From NCBI GenBank assembly GCA_037176725.1, contig JAZBRS010000075.1, forward strand, positions 75,022,001 to 75,086,000: a DNA stretch of 64,000 bases, read 5' to 3'. Numbering within the stretch: the stretch's first letter is position 1; every line of letters begins with the position of its first letter. Positions 54,301-64,000 of this stretch are shown in pieces. Source of the stretch: Posidonia oceanica (lineage: Eukaryota; Streptophyta; Magnoliopsida; Alismatales; Posidoniaceae). Under the pieces are notes generated by a model. That model searched no databases. It saw nothing but the letters and a program-made list of their open reading frames with translations, and was not told where the DNA came from. The translations under genes and the position numbers were made by a program.

Positions 54301-54366
54301 CGACCTGGACCAAGCCCAATCGGGTCTAAAAAAATTCGGGCCAGCCCGGCCTGTTTTACAAGTCTA
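51346..54366 (+). mobile_element. hAT DNA transposon, TSD TGTGGTAC
   Basis: 3021 bp with terminal inverted repeats TAGAGTTGTAAAATAGGCCGG (left) and TAGACTTGTAAAACAGGCCGG (right, reverse strand), each leading into GGCCCG-rich subterminal DNA. The 8 bp direct repeat TGTGGTAC flanks it (51338-51345, 54367-54374), as expected for hAT. It sits in the tail of the copia element between RNase H and polypurine tract. The transposase inside is broken. Confidence 0.95.
52163..54058 (+). pseudogene. hAT transposase (degenerate)
   Basis: Reads in order: a BED-type zinc finger (SSWVWEHV, CYCNCCG, HIARHLQKC near 52163-52300) and ITKEFHLYYKINTISFDNAS from the catalytic RNase H-like fold. HCRCCCYILNLIVQD (family H-C-x-A-H-x-L-N-L) and FKLDIQHRWNSTYDMLS (the RWNST block) follow, then a C-terminal dimerisation domain DLLTIPASTVASESAFSTGK with RSRLSEKSVEAFECLKDW. 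Breaks: TGA at about 52625, where the family has the Trp of DxWTS; a frameshift at about 53355; stops near 53646-53670 and 53765. The acidic, Thr/Ser-rich tail ends at 54058. Confidence 0.92.
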
Positions 54367-54374
54367 TGTGGTAC

Positions 54375-54523
54375 TCCTCTCTCCTTCGGCAAAGCCTGTC
54401 CCTTCAAGGTTTGCACAACTCAACCAAGTCGAAACAGAACTCGAACTTGGTGGTTGGAAGAGGCTTAGTCATCATGTCGACCGGATTGTCTGCTGTACCA
54501 ATCTTAATTACTTGAATCTCATC
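54375..54523 (-). pseudogene. Copia RNase H C-terminus and tail
   Basis: The minus strand continues from 60333 across the solo LTR with [19 protein letters not shown], the standard end of copia RNase H (family DNxADxLTKPLP), then [14 protein letters not shown] and a stop. The frame is interrupted exactly by the ACATG duplication of the solo LTR. Confidence 0.88.
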
Positions 54524-56341
54524 ACATGTGTTGACACCCTATTTTGACAGGCTTGAATCAGTTGGAGTTCTCTGGTGACTTCTTGATCCAAACCTAGGTC
54601 AAACCTACCCATTCCTTTTCATCTTACCCTTCAAAACAAGCCCAAACTTGACCTAAACTTACACCCCTTTCCCTAATCCAAAACTTACCCAAAAATCATA
54701 GAAAAACCCACCACTCCCAACTTAACAAACCTACCCAAACCCTTAGAAATTTCCAACCCAAAACCACTCCCAAAAACCCTAGAAAATCTAGGTAAAACTA
54801 CCCTTTCTCTACACCTCAAAACCCTTCCAAAACCTTCTCAAAACCAAACCAAAACCCTAGGACCAACACTAGAGACCTTAGGCTACACACTCCGCAATTT
54901 TCAGCCCTTTTCAAAACCTCTAAACACTCCTTTTACCCAAATTATCCTTTTCTCTCTCCTCTCTCTCTCTCTCTCCTGATTATCCTCCTTCTTTTCACCC
55001 CCTTTTCTCCCTCTTTCTTGCCTGACTGTGGGCACCCCTTGTGCTTCTATCTACTCTCAATGTTATTCCTATTTTTATCTTATTTTTACCATTTTCTTTG
55101 ATTTTCAAAAAATTATTTTCTTTCAGCTCCTCTCTTTCCTATTTATTCCTCCATTTCTCCCTTTTCCTCTTCTTTCTAATTTCCTCTTCTTTTCTCTTAC
55201 TAAATCCCTAAAAATCCTTTAAAAGCCTCTAAAACTCTAAAACAGAAGGAAAGCAAACTAAAACCCTAAAATAAATAATTAAAAACGTTAAACAAACAAT
55301 TAAAAACCTAAACCTAGCTGAATCTAGCCAAAATGGAAAATCAAGAGTACAACTTAAAAAATGCAAAACAAACCAAAAGAAAATGTTGTAAAATCAAGGA
55401 AAAAACCAAAAAGCAATCAAAACAAGCCAAAGTAAGAACCTTACTAAAAAACAATCAAAAACAATTCCTAAAAAGAAAGGAAAACAATTAAAAAATGCCA
55501 AGACAACTAATCTAAAAAGAACAATTCAAAAACTTAAATAATAAAAACAAACAATCAAAATTTAAGAACACTTAACTGAGAACTTTACAAGAAAACCTTA
55601 ATTAAAAAAATTAATTAATTAATTAAAAGAACTCAACAAACAAAAACCAAAAACAAATCAAAAAAGACTTGAGCAAAAAGGACTAAAATCAAAAATCTAA
55701 AACTCACCCTAATTAATCTAAAAACAAACTTTAAAAAATCCTAATTAACATCCCAAGTACTAAACAAGAAAAACATAATTAAAAAACAACTTAAAAGACT
55801 TAACAAACATTTAATCAAGATCAAAAACAAATCAAAATAAACAAAACCCTAAAAACCCTAATCAAAACTAAAATCCCTTTAAACCTAATTAACTAATCAA
55901 AAACAATCATTAAAGAACTTAATCAAAGTCCCAACTTAAAACACAATCACTCTAAAAATCTTTTCTATTTTTATTTTATTTTATTTCATTTTTTATCTAA
56001 TTTATTTCTCTCATTTCTCTTTCTTCTTTCTTTCTTCTTCTTTCTTTTCCAACTCTTCCTTTCTTTTCTCTGGCCCAGTCCGGCCCGTCGGCCCTCACCA
56101 CCTTCCTTCTTTCTTTTCTTTCTTTTATTTCTTTTCCAGCACGCGGCCCACGCCATCCTCCTCTTCTTCCCTCCTTCTCCTTCTTCTTCTTCCTCAATTC
56201 TTCCTCTCCTGCCAGCCATCTCCCTCTCTTCTTTGAATTTCAATTCTCCTCTCCCTCCCGATCACCTCAGCTCCAGTCTGTCCTCCTCTCTCGCGTCCTA
56301 GCTGCTTAAAACCTCCACTTCACTCCTTCTTCGTCGCCTTT

Positions 56342-56989
56342 TTGATCCCTGAGAGAGAGAGCGCCCTGAGAGAACGAGAGCCACCTGCATTCCCCTCCTC
56401 TTCCTCTGCCAGAAACCAGCTCTTCTTCCTCTTCCTTCCCGACCACACCAACACCCGTTCCAGGCCTCAAACCACCCAGCATTCATCCCCCAATCTCACC
56501 CAGAACTCCACCACCTCAGCCCTCCATTCCTCACCCAATTCCACCCAGCATTTCACCCCCAGTCACTCTGAAACACAGCAGCAACCCAACTCCCCCTTCT
56601 CCAAAATTTCCAACCCCACAGCTCACCAAATCCACCCAAACTTCAACATCGTACTCTCCAGAACACCACCATCTCAGACCACCAGGCCTCCAGCCTTCTC
56701 TCCCCTCATAGCCCGATTACTCCACAACAAACACTTGCGGCCAATTGCACCAGAAATCCACCCGACGACCTATCTTCCTCTCCAGTCCATCACCAACCCT
56801 TCCAAGCATCCACACATCTTCACCAGACCCCCAGAAGCTCGCCTGAGCCCTCCAACTGATCCAGAGGGCAGTACATCACCACCCCCACCTCCGGCCATCT
56901 TCTGTGAACCCACAGAAGTGAATCTCTGCTCCGGTCTGCGAAGCTTCGATCCAAAGATCCAGCGAGCTCCGGAAGACTTCACTGAGTAG
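56342..56989 (+). CDS. Pro/Ser/Thr-rich ORF inside LTR B2
   Basis: 215 codons in the GC-rich part of the LTR, rich in Pro, Ser, Thr, Asn and Gln (SSPNLTQNSTTSALHSSPNS, EARLSPPTDPEGSTSPPPPP). I see no domain. The matching frame in LTR B1 is interrupted after 63 codons, and LTR A3 has only short pieces. Low stop density may follow from base composition. It could also be a captured exon, since the GC content contrasts with both sides. Confidence 0.25.
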   Translation: MIPERESALREREPPAFPSSSSARNQLFFLFLPDHTNTRSRPQTTQHSSPNLTQNSTTSALHSSPNSTQHFTPSHSETQQQPNSPFSKISNPTAHQIHPNFNIVLSRTPPSQTTRPPAFSPLIARLLHNKHLRPIAPEIHPTTYLPLQSITNPSKHPHIFTRPPEARLSPPTDPEGSTSPPPPPAIFCEPTEVNLCSGLRSFDPKIQRAPEDFTE

Positions 56990-57889
56990 ATCGCACCGCT
57001 CCCAAGTCGTCGCCAGCACCTGCAGCAACCAGACGATCACCACTGGCAAGCTCCGAATCGCCTGACGTCAGGGGAGCATCTCAGCCAGCAGAACAGGTAC
57101 CGCTTCTTCCCTTTAGGTTAGCTTTCGTTCCAGCAAGCTTTTCCGACCCTCAGTTCTAGGTTCTACCCCCTCCTGCTCTGAGTCGTCGTCGCCGGCGACT
57201 CCTTCTTCTCCGGCGAGCTCTGAGCTCGGATCGCCGCTCCAGCTGCAGAACCAGTCGCCGACCATCCCCTGAGCACTGCACGGACCCCAGGATCACCCCG
57301 GTGGCCACAGAATGCCACGACGACGCTCCGATCATCTTCCCTGCCTCCGAGCAGGTCTGCAGACGTCCGGCGTCTTCTACGGCCTGCTCCAAGCAGCGCC
57401 AAGTCGCGCCGACGCCGCCCCGAAGTCCGTCGAGCTCCGGAGAACATCGCCGACCATCCCGCGCGTCTCCAGTACCCCTCCTCCGCTCGCGACAGCCACT
57501 AGTAGCAATGTGCTACAGTGGTCGTCGTTCTGTGGATGACTGTGCATTTATTTTTTCTGTTGCTTAGCTATTTTACCAAATATTGCATTTTTGGTCTCTG
57601 TTTTTACTTATTTGCTTTCCAGTTTGTTTATCATTCATTTAATTTCGTATGTAAATCATATGATATTGCATGAAAAGTTTAAAAAATCAATTAATTGCAT
57701 GTTGGTCCTTCTACAGTACTTCTCTTCAGTATTTTGTTTAAGTTCTGGCCCTCTAGCTTTCTATTATTGCATGTTAGTCCTTCAATAGTTAATCTAAATT
57801 AATGTTTTAATTTTACCCTGATAAATTACATTTTTAGTCCCTATTGCTTTTCTTATTTGCACTTAAGTCCTCTGATCTGTTAACTTAGG

Positions 57890-58350
57890 TTTTATTTTTC
57901 AATTTTCCTTACTGCATTGCATCATTTCTCTCATGTTTTCTGATTTTTGCATATAGGTCCTTCATCAATGCACAGCATGTATTTAAATGCATATTTTGCT
58001 TATAAAATTGCATTTTTGACCCTACATGATTTAAAAATTGCATATAGGTCCTCTGCCTGCTTATAAAAATCATTTAAATAAATATTTTGCTTATAAAATT
58101 GCATTTTAGACCCTGCATGTTTGAAAAATTGCATATAGGTCCCCCGTTTGCATTCCTAGACCACTCAGACCCCTGTTTTGCTGGAAAAATTGCATTTTGG
58201 ACCTTCTTGATTTCAAAATTGCATGCCAATTCACCATATGATTTCAAAACATGTCCCGATGCATGTCTATCATGAAAAATTGAATTTTGAACCCTACATT
58301 TTGTAAAATTGCATTCAGACCTCCATCTTTTTCAAAATTGCATATAAGGT
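57890..58350 (+). repeat. ATGCAATTTT tandem array in LTR B2
   Basis: Plus-strand units of AAATTGCATATAGGTCC, TGCTTATAAAATTGCATTTT and GACCCTGCATG, 65-75 bp apart. Confidence 0.8.
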
Positions 58351-58664
58351 CCCAGTTTTCTAAAAATCATCCCTAAGTCTTTTCTTGCATTCTACATGCA
58401 TTGCATTCATGCATTCTTGCGTTTGGCACTCCTTGCACATACTTAAGCATTCTTAGCTCCCATTTACATGGGAGGACCTGTTTTGCACACCCCTAGGACC
58501 ACCTGTACACCTAGATCCATTCTCCTCCCTTGTTCTGGCTCCTCTGCCTTGAAGCTGGGATATCTTCAGATCCGGCCGTTGGATCTTCTCAACCAAGCTA
58601 CTTGGACGACCCCGGTGGAGCACTCTTCAGCATGGACCAAGCAGATTTCAGATCAGGCTTCAGA

Positions 58665-59000
58665 TTTCCAAGGTAAGTCCTCCTGAACCCTTGCACAGCA
58701 TTCAATTACACACCATTTGCATTCCATGCATTGTTTTTGCTTTCTTGTTTTCTCGAGCATGTAGAATAAGACTTCCTCTTCTTATCTATCAACTCTGCTC
58801 CCTCTCTTCGCATGCTCTCGGTGTTTTGTGTTGCGTTTCCCCTGGATTCACCACTAATTGCGATTTTCTTCCCTCTTTTCCATGATCCGATTGCATCGCG
58901 AGCTCTTGGCAGCGTGCGAGACACATCGTGGGACTTTTGGTGGGAAACAGTCACAAAACAGTGGTAATCCTTCCATTTGTTTCCCTTCCCCTTTGTAGGT
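58665..59000 (+). promoter_or_regulatory. Candidate intron in the Tat LTR
   Basis: Donor CCAAG/GTAAGT at 58668-58678 (GT at 58673) and acceptor CCCTTCCCCTTTGTAG/GTC ending at 58998, an intron of about 326 bp. The donor GTAAGT is kept in B1 (minus, about 13033-13045) and A3 (minus, about 27735-27748). The acceptor TTTGTAGGT is kept in A1 (about 40), B1 (minus, about 12720) and here. Such splicing would join the upstream GCAGATTTCAGATCAGG part to the minisatellite part of the LTR transcript. Confidence 0.4.
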
Positions 59001-59129
59001 CTTCACACCTACTTTGCGTGGTCTTTAAATGGCGCTCGTTCTCACACTTACTCTGTTTACCTCCCCTTTGCTTCTCCTGCTCTCTTTCTTTGCATTTGCA
59101 TCTGCATGGTTTCATCGATGCTTTATTTT

Positions 59130-59680
59130 GCCTGCTTTGGCACCGTTTCGCGTGCCCGCTCTGTTTTTGGCACCGTTTGGCGTACCCGCTATGCATTTGG
59201 CACTGTTTCGCGTGCCCGCTCTGCTTTTGGCACCGTTTTGCGTACCCGCCTTGCTTTTGGTACCGTTTTGCGTGCTTGCTCTGTTTTTGGCACCGTTTCA
59301 CATGTCCACTCTGTTTTCGGCATCGTTTTGCGTGCCCGCTTTGCTTTTGGCACCGTTTTGCGTGCCCGCTCTGTTTTTGGCACCATTTCGCATGCCCGCT
59401 TTGCCTTTGGCACCGTTTCGCGTGCCAGTTCTGTTTTTGGCACCATTTCGCGTGCCCGCTTTGCTTTTGGCACCGTTCGCGTGCCCGCTCTGTTTTTGGC
59501 ACCGTTTCGCGTGCCCGCTTCGCTTTTGGCACCGTTTTGCGTGTCCGCTCTGTCTTTTGCACCGTTTTACGTGCCGCTTTGCTTTCTTGCACCGTTTTGC
59601 GTGCCGTCTCGTTTTCTTGCACCGTTTCGCGTGCCACTTCTGTTTCTCACATCGTTTTGCCTATCTTATGCCGTTTTCTC
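59130..59680 (+). repeat. GCACCGTTTTGCGTGC minisatellite in LTR B2
   Basis: About 18 units of 29-30 bp (GCACCGTTTCGCGTGCCCGCTCTGTTTTTG and close variants). Frames of over 200 codons on both strands are artefacts. Confidence 0.92.
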
Positions 59681-60332
59681 TTACATGTCGCCTGCATAGC
59701 TTGGTTTTACCGCCGTTTTGCTTTTTCTCTTGCATTTGCATATAGGGCAGTGATGCTTACTGCCAGGAGTTCTCACGAGCCAGGTTTCGCCCGGTTCGGA
59801 ACACAGACAGCGTTGCTGAGCACTTTGACTGCACGTTTACTTTCCTGCATTGCATCCCACCACATAAAGCACACCTATGAGCATTCATTCAGGCATTCAT
59901 TGGCATTTAGGCATTCGAACCTGCATTTCCCTGTGTATGCGAGCGTAAGCCTAAAAAGACCGATTCTCAAGCGTGTCGGGGGTGCCTAACACCTTCCCCG
60001 CACGTAACAGGAGTCCTTGCCCAGTCTTTTGGCCCGTAATGACCATATTACCCTTATCCTAGGCATGAGTCATATCGTTTGCATTCATTTGCATTTGTTT
60101 TCTTTTGCATTGCTTTGCATTGCATCTTTTGCTTGGTTTTGCGTGTTAACTCACGCATTTCCCCTGGCTTTCCTTGTCTCCCGATAATAGACATGGTGGC
60201 GACTCTGAATTGTCTTATCTTCTTCTTTTCTTATCTTTTCTCCCCTGTTTTAAGTGTTTTCGAGTTGAGCCCTCCTCCTCAGACATAGCCGCTAATAGTA
60301 AACCTGATTCTAATTGGGATTACTACAACATG

Positions 60333-62209
60333 CAATCACTTCACGTATGAAATGGTACCTAACATCAATGTGCTTTGTTCTCTCATGAAACATCTGATCC
60401 TTTGATAGATGAATGGCTCTCTCAACCAGAGTTTTGTTCATTCTTTCTACAACACCATTCTGTTGAGGACTGTACGGAGTAGTACGGTGACGCCCTATGC
60501 CTTCGTTTTTGAAGAATTTGTTAAACTAAGCGTTGCAAAATTCCAGTCCATTATCTATTCTGAGCCATTTGATTTTCTTTCCTGTCTGATTCTCCATTAG
60601 AGCTTTCCACTGCTTGAAGTACTTAAGTGCCTCGTCTTTGTGCTTTAACATTTAGACCCATACTTTCCTTGAGAAATCATCTATAAAGGTCAGCATGTAA
60701 CAGGCACCTCCAAGAGATGGAATACGCGACAGACCCCACAAATCTGAGTGAACATAATTCAACTTGGCTTTTGTTTTATGGATTCTTGTCTTTAAGCTCA
60801 CTCTTTTCATCTTTCCAAGTACACAATGCTCACAGGAATCAAGCTTACCCGAGCACTGGCCACTAAGGAGTCCCTTTTTGCTCAACATTGTCATCCCCTT
60901 CTCGCTCATATGTCCTAATCTCAAATGCCACAATCTTGTTGTATCCTCTTCTAGGTTAGGTGATGGTGATATCACTGAAACATTGGAACTAGTAACTGTT
61001 CTCCCTTTCAAGATATAAAAGCTTCGAACACGCTTGACCTTCATAACCACCAAAGCTCCTTTGAAAAATGTCAATACTCCATCTTCAACTGAGTATTTCA
61101 ACCCGTTTGCTTCAAGAATGTCCAAAGAGATGAGATTCTTCGCCAAATGTGGAACATGACGAACGTTGGATAATGTCCTCATTATGCCATCATGTATCTT
61201 GACTTTAACTGTACCTCTCCCAACAGTCTTGCATGGTGTATCATTCCCCATGAGCATGTCTCCACCTTCAATTGATTCATAAGTGGAAAACCAATATCTG
61301 TTAGGATACATGTGATCAGTACAACTGGAGTCAAGTATCCATTTATCATTATATTTGCTTTCTTTCATGGCCAGAAGAACAAAACTGTCTGAGTCTTCAT
61401 CAACAACATTGGCTTGGGTTGCATCGAGCTTGCCTTGATTCTTGCTCTCAATCTTTCTCTTTTCTTTGTTCTAAAGCTTGTAACATTCCTCCATAACATG
61501 ACCTTTCTTCTTGCCATAGTTACAAAACTTGGATTTTCCCTTTGATTTAGATCTGGACCTATTCTTGTTGCTACTTGAGCCCTTCTCCGTCGATCTTCCC
61601 CTTGTGAGTAAGGCTTCACTCTTCACATCTTCTTCTCGGGTTAATTCTTGATCCATCAATTCTTTTGAGAATAAGGATTTCTTTACATATTCAAGAGAGA
61701 CGGAATCTTTCCCATAGATAAGAGTTTCCTGGAAATTCTTAAAAGATGGTGGCAAAGAGCATAATAATAATAAAGCTTGGTCCTCATCCTCAATCTTAAC
61801 ATCAGCATTCTCTAAATCTATAATAATAGAGGTAAATTCATCCAAGTGTTGTTTAATAGGCGTACCTTCACCCATCCGAAGCAGAAATAGCTTTTGCTTC
61901 AAGTATAGACAACTTGCAAATGACTTCGTCATATACAAGGATTCGAGTTTCTGCCAAGTACTTACTGCACTTTCCTCATGAACGATCTTGAGCAACATCT
62001 CATTAGACACAGACAACTGAATCAAGGTTAATGCCTTTTCATCAAAATTCTTCTCACTGTTCCTCTTACATGGTGCTGGGTTTCATCTCCTTCCCAAGGA
62101 TGGCTTTCTTCAACCCATTCTGGATCAAACAACCTCGCATCTTTATTTGCCACAAACCAAAGTTCACATCCCGGTTGAACTTCTCAATCTCGAATTTCAT
62201 TGTTGACAT
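60333..62209 (-). pseudogene. Copia gag-protease-integrase, fused to RNase H
   Basis: Gag starts MSTMKFEIEKFN at 62209. Near 62035-62066 two stops and a one-base shift occur; then LTLIQLSVSNEMLL, WQKLESLYMTKSFASCLYLK and the FCNYGKKKGHVMEECYKL knuckle with its second Cys changed to Gly. Protease reads WILDSSCTDHM (family DSGCT; Gly to Ser). Integrase has LWHLRLGHMSEKGM and CEHCVLGK (His-His-Cys-Cys), HSDLWG, LRIDNGLEF and RTTPYSPQQNGVVERMNKTL (Asp-Asp-Glu all present), with stops near 60653 and 60515. At about 60411-60425 the frame passes straight into AIHLSKDQMFHERTKHIDVR of RNase H, skipping RT. The style resembles the Tork group. Confidence 0.88.
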
Positions 62210-62245
62210 CTTCACAAGAATAAACGAACAACCCAAAGCAACCAA

Positions 62246-62257
62246 GCTCTGATACCA
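62246..62257 (-). promoter_or_regulatory. Copia primer-binding site, initiator Met tRNA
   Basis: TGGTATCAGAGC on the minus strand, a perfect initiator-Met primer site, two bases from the LTR end CTCAACA at 62260. Confidence 0.93.
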
Positions 62258-62259
62258 CT

Positions 62260-62779
62260 TGTTGAGAAAAGGAATATGCACCTGGATTGAAAATATGAAT
62301 TATAATACGGAATATTGTTGGAGAAAACGTGTGGACAATATGTAGAATCACACAAACCAACAACAAAACTCGTGGGAGAAGGAAATAGGGCAAAAGAAAG
62401 AAAATGGAAAAAAGAAAACACACTAAAAAGAACACAGAGATTTATGTAGTTCATTCGAAGCCTACGTCCGTTGCGGTAGGCTATAAATATATAATCTGTG
62501 TTTTAAGATTTTGTAACTTGATTTTTTGACTTGAAAACCTAGAGGGCGGCAGCTATAAATCTTCTAGACACCTTCTTCATCATTGTACTCCCAAAATCTA
62601 GTGGATTTGATCTCCTCTTTGCCTGTGGACATAGATTTCGACCGAACCATGTAAATCTCTGTATTCTTTTTGGTGTGTTTCCTTTTTTTCCCTCTTCTTT
62701 TTTTTCCCTATTTCCATCTTCCATGAGTTTTGTTAGTGGTTTGTGTGATTCTACATATGCTCCGCACATTTTTCAAACA
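62260..62779 (-). repeat. Copia 5' LTR (520 bp), self-complementary
   Basis: On the minus strand it opens TGTTTGAAAAATGTGCGG and ends TTTTCTCAACA. The outer 150 bp at the 5' side (62779-62630) is also present inverted at 62316-62475 (ATATGTAGAATCACACAAACC, AACAAAACTC, ACAGAGATTTA in both), so most of the LTR can fold on itself. The palindromic hexamer AATATT occurs at both edges of the inverted pair (62311, 62779). Confidence 0.82.
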
Positions 62780-64000
62780 ATATTCTATGTTACAATCTAT
62801 ATTTACAATATGAGTGCATTTTTGTATTTTCAACACCAATAATTCAAAGTCAATATCAATGTACATTTAGTTTGAACCTTACACATGATATCTTTAATGT
62901 TGATGTTAATTTGAACAGCAGTCAATTGTATATCTCGACAATAAAGTAGACATTGATATTTTCTTGCTTTTGTACGACCCAAATTAGTAAACAAGAAATT
63001 CACGCAATCATCAATAAATGTAAAGATGAAATTAATCAGCTTTGGCTCAAGTGAAATGGGTCCAACAGTATCAATGTTACATTGATAAAAGTTGAATAGT
63101 AAGATAATTACGTAATGTGAATGGAGATGCTAATCAAATCCTATGACCTAATCCTAAATATAAAACACTTAGAAGACAGGCTGACAGTTGCGTACTCGGC
63201 CAAACTAGAGAGCCAATTCAAGGATTAATTGCTTTATTAAATGGGGAAGGAGGGAAGATGTTGGTTGTCTTCATGCACAAAGTAAACCCTTTCTTCCACT
63301 GTCCAGTCATGTTACTAAGATCTCATCGTATCCAGTCTTGCCGTACGAAAGGTTTGGAAATTAATACATGGCAGTTGTCTCACGCATGATCAGATATGTG
63401 GATCTTATGTATTTTCAAGGACACTGCAGTAGTAGAAGACGTGGAAGAAAGAAGGAAAGAGGAAGAAAAAGACCCAGAAGAACGGAAAGAATAGACGTGC
63501 ACATAGTTGGGCCACTGCTTGCTGGCTGCTGTCTCCAATCAGAGACCCATGTGGATTAATGACTGAGCTGGATTAATAATTTAAGTATGCATGAATCAAT
63601 GGCTGGACCCTGAAATTAATCATATTACACCATCTAAGTATCCTACAAGAAGTATATATAATTGTCTTGGTAGTATTATTTATAGTTTTGATGGAACCAC
63701 AATGTCAATATATCCCAAACCAATAATTTGTGCTACGAGATTTGATCTGTTACTACATGCCATATGGCACAGTTGCCATTCTATCTTCCTTCTCATTGAG
63801 TCATTTAGGTAATTGGAGGGTCACAACTCACAATATAGAATGCTGGACTAGTCAATCTCGTGATTTTATACAAATACATAATGCCCAGATCAGATGATTT
63901 GCTGATAATTACCTTAAATTTTGTCATTGCCTTACAAAGCATGTCTTTTACAGTTTTACTTTACTTGTAAATATTTTACTGTTCATGGAATCTACATCTG
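62780..64000. other. No supported gene
   Basis: AT-rich. At 62875-63110 the minus strand can be read as DTVGPISLEPKLINFIFTFI and a following DDC. This faintly recalls the copia integrase core (xDxxGP...FxTFxDD), but I cannot establish it. A purine-rich stretch (AGAAGACGTGGAAGAAAGAAGG) lies at 63434-63490. Short ORFs here have no recognisable features. Confidence 0.4.

Larger units (their letters stand above)
54529..60327 (+). mobile_element. Complete giant solo Tat LTR (copy B2), 5.8 kb, TSD ACATG
   Basis: Begins TGTTGACACCCTATTTTGAC and ends GGGATTACTACA, flanked by ACATG at 54524-54528 and 60328-60332. No gag-pol inside. It is the reference for the family in this window. Parts: CT-rich start (to 55.2 kb), AT-rich (55.2-55.98), pyrimidine tract (55.98-56.3), GC-rich with a 215-codon ORF (56.3-57.5), ATGCAATTTT array (57.9-58.35), intron-like part (58.67-59.0), minisatellite (59.13-59.68), conserved end blocks. 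Subtype B end (no extra 50 bp). It interrupts the copia RNase H. LTRs this long are at the upper end of the known range (family knowledge: Ogre/Tat up to about 5-6 kb). Confidence 0.95.
51306..62779 (-). mobile_element. Chimeric Ty1/copia element without RT (interrupted by hAT and a solo Tat LTR)
   Basis: On the minus strand: LTR 62779-62260, primer site 62257-62246, gag from 62209, protease, integrase to about 60411, RNase H end (60410-60333, then 54523 to about 54400), tail, hAT (54366-51346), polypurine tract 51306. RT is missing and integrase runs straight into RNase H. The sequence at the 3' LTR place (50765-51305) does not match the 5' LTR, and flanks (ATATT right, CCAAT left) do not repeat. 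Two different copia elements joined by recombination would explain all three facts. Confidence 0.75.

Noticed and set aside
62875..63110. Possible copia integrase core on the minus strand
   Set aside because: Only a loose resemblance over about 40 codons without the GAG-pre-integrase zinc motif or neighbouring domains, so it was not called.

Overview
This window looks like the repeat-rich, gene-poor chromatin of a large flowering-plant genome. There is no bacterial-style gene organisation. Nearly everything is LTR retrotransposon sequence in nested layers, with one hAT transposon, a LINE scrap and a single host-gene remnant, the C-terminal three exons of a cytokinin dehydrogenase (about 47.3-48.6 kb, minus strand). 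I cannot name the species.

Layout. (1) 1-34.9 kb is a complex of Tat-lineage Ty3/gypsy elements. Two related internal regions lie on the minus strand (copy 1, 1266-11242; copy 2, 17444-33930). They are separated by a giant 6.2 kb LTR (11243-17443) and peppered with further LTRs of the same family: the end of one at 1-1265, a solo LTR at 6033-9222 with target-site duplication GATTC, and a truncated one at 25948-30998. The LTRs carry a 29-30 bp GCACCGTTTTGCGTGC minisatellite, a second array built on ATGCAATTTT, a GC-rich segment and a possible intron. Between integrase and the 3' LTR, copy 2 carries on the opposite strand a multi-exon decayed gene resembling the plant mobile domain (PMD) family plus a coiled-coil, Pro-rich tail, and then a second unrecognised ORF. 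Copy 2 ends at 34901 in a different, about 0.97 kb LTR. (2) 34.9-46.75 kb is the 5' half of a chromovirus resembling the Reina/Galadriel type (gag, protease, part of RT, minus strand), cut on the left by the Tat element. Its LTR is split by a Tekay/Del-like chromovirus (37721-46460, duplication TGGAT) that has lost most of pol and has LTRs of very unequal length. (3) 46.75-50.76 kb holds a LINE RT fragment, the cytokinin dehydrogenase fragment, a hAT-like terminal sequence and AT-rich DNA. (4) 50.77-62.78 kb is a rearranged Ty1/copia element (minus strand) with no RT and two non-matching, self-complementary terminal sequences. It is interrupted by a degenerate hAT element (51346-54366, duplication TGTGGTAC) and by a complete 5.8 kb solo Tat LTR (54529-60327, duplication ACATG). 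(5) 62.78-64 kb has no gene I can support.

Insertion order from the nesting: the Reina-like element came before Tekay (in its LTR) and before the Tat complex (in its RT). Tat copies 1 and 2 came before the solo LTR in gag and the LTR in RNase H. The copia element came before both the hAT and the solo LTR. No reverse transcriptase in the window is complete and no polyprotein is free of breaks, so I see no element that could move by itself. The most unusual material is the architecture of the giant Tat LTRs, the antisense PMD-like gene, and the chimeric joins between elements with unlike LTRs.
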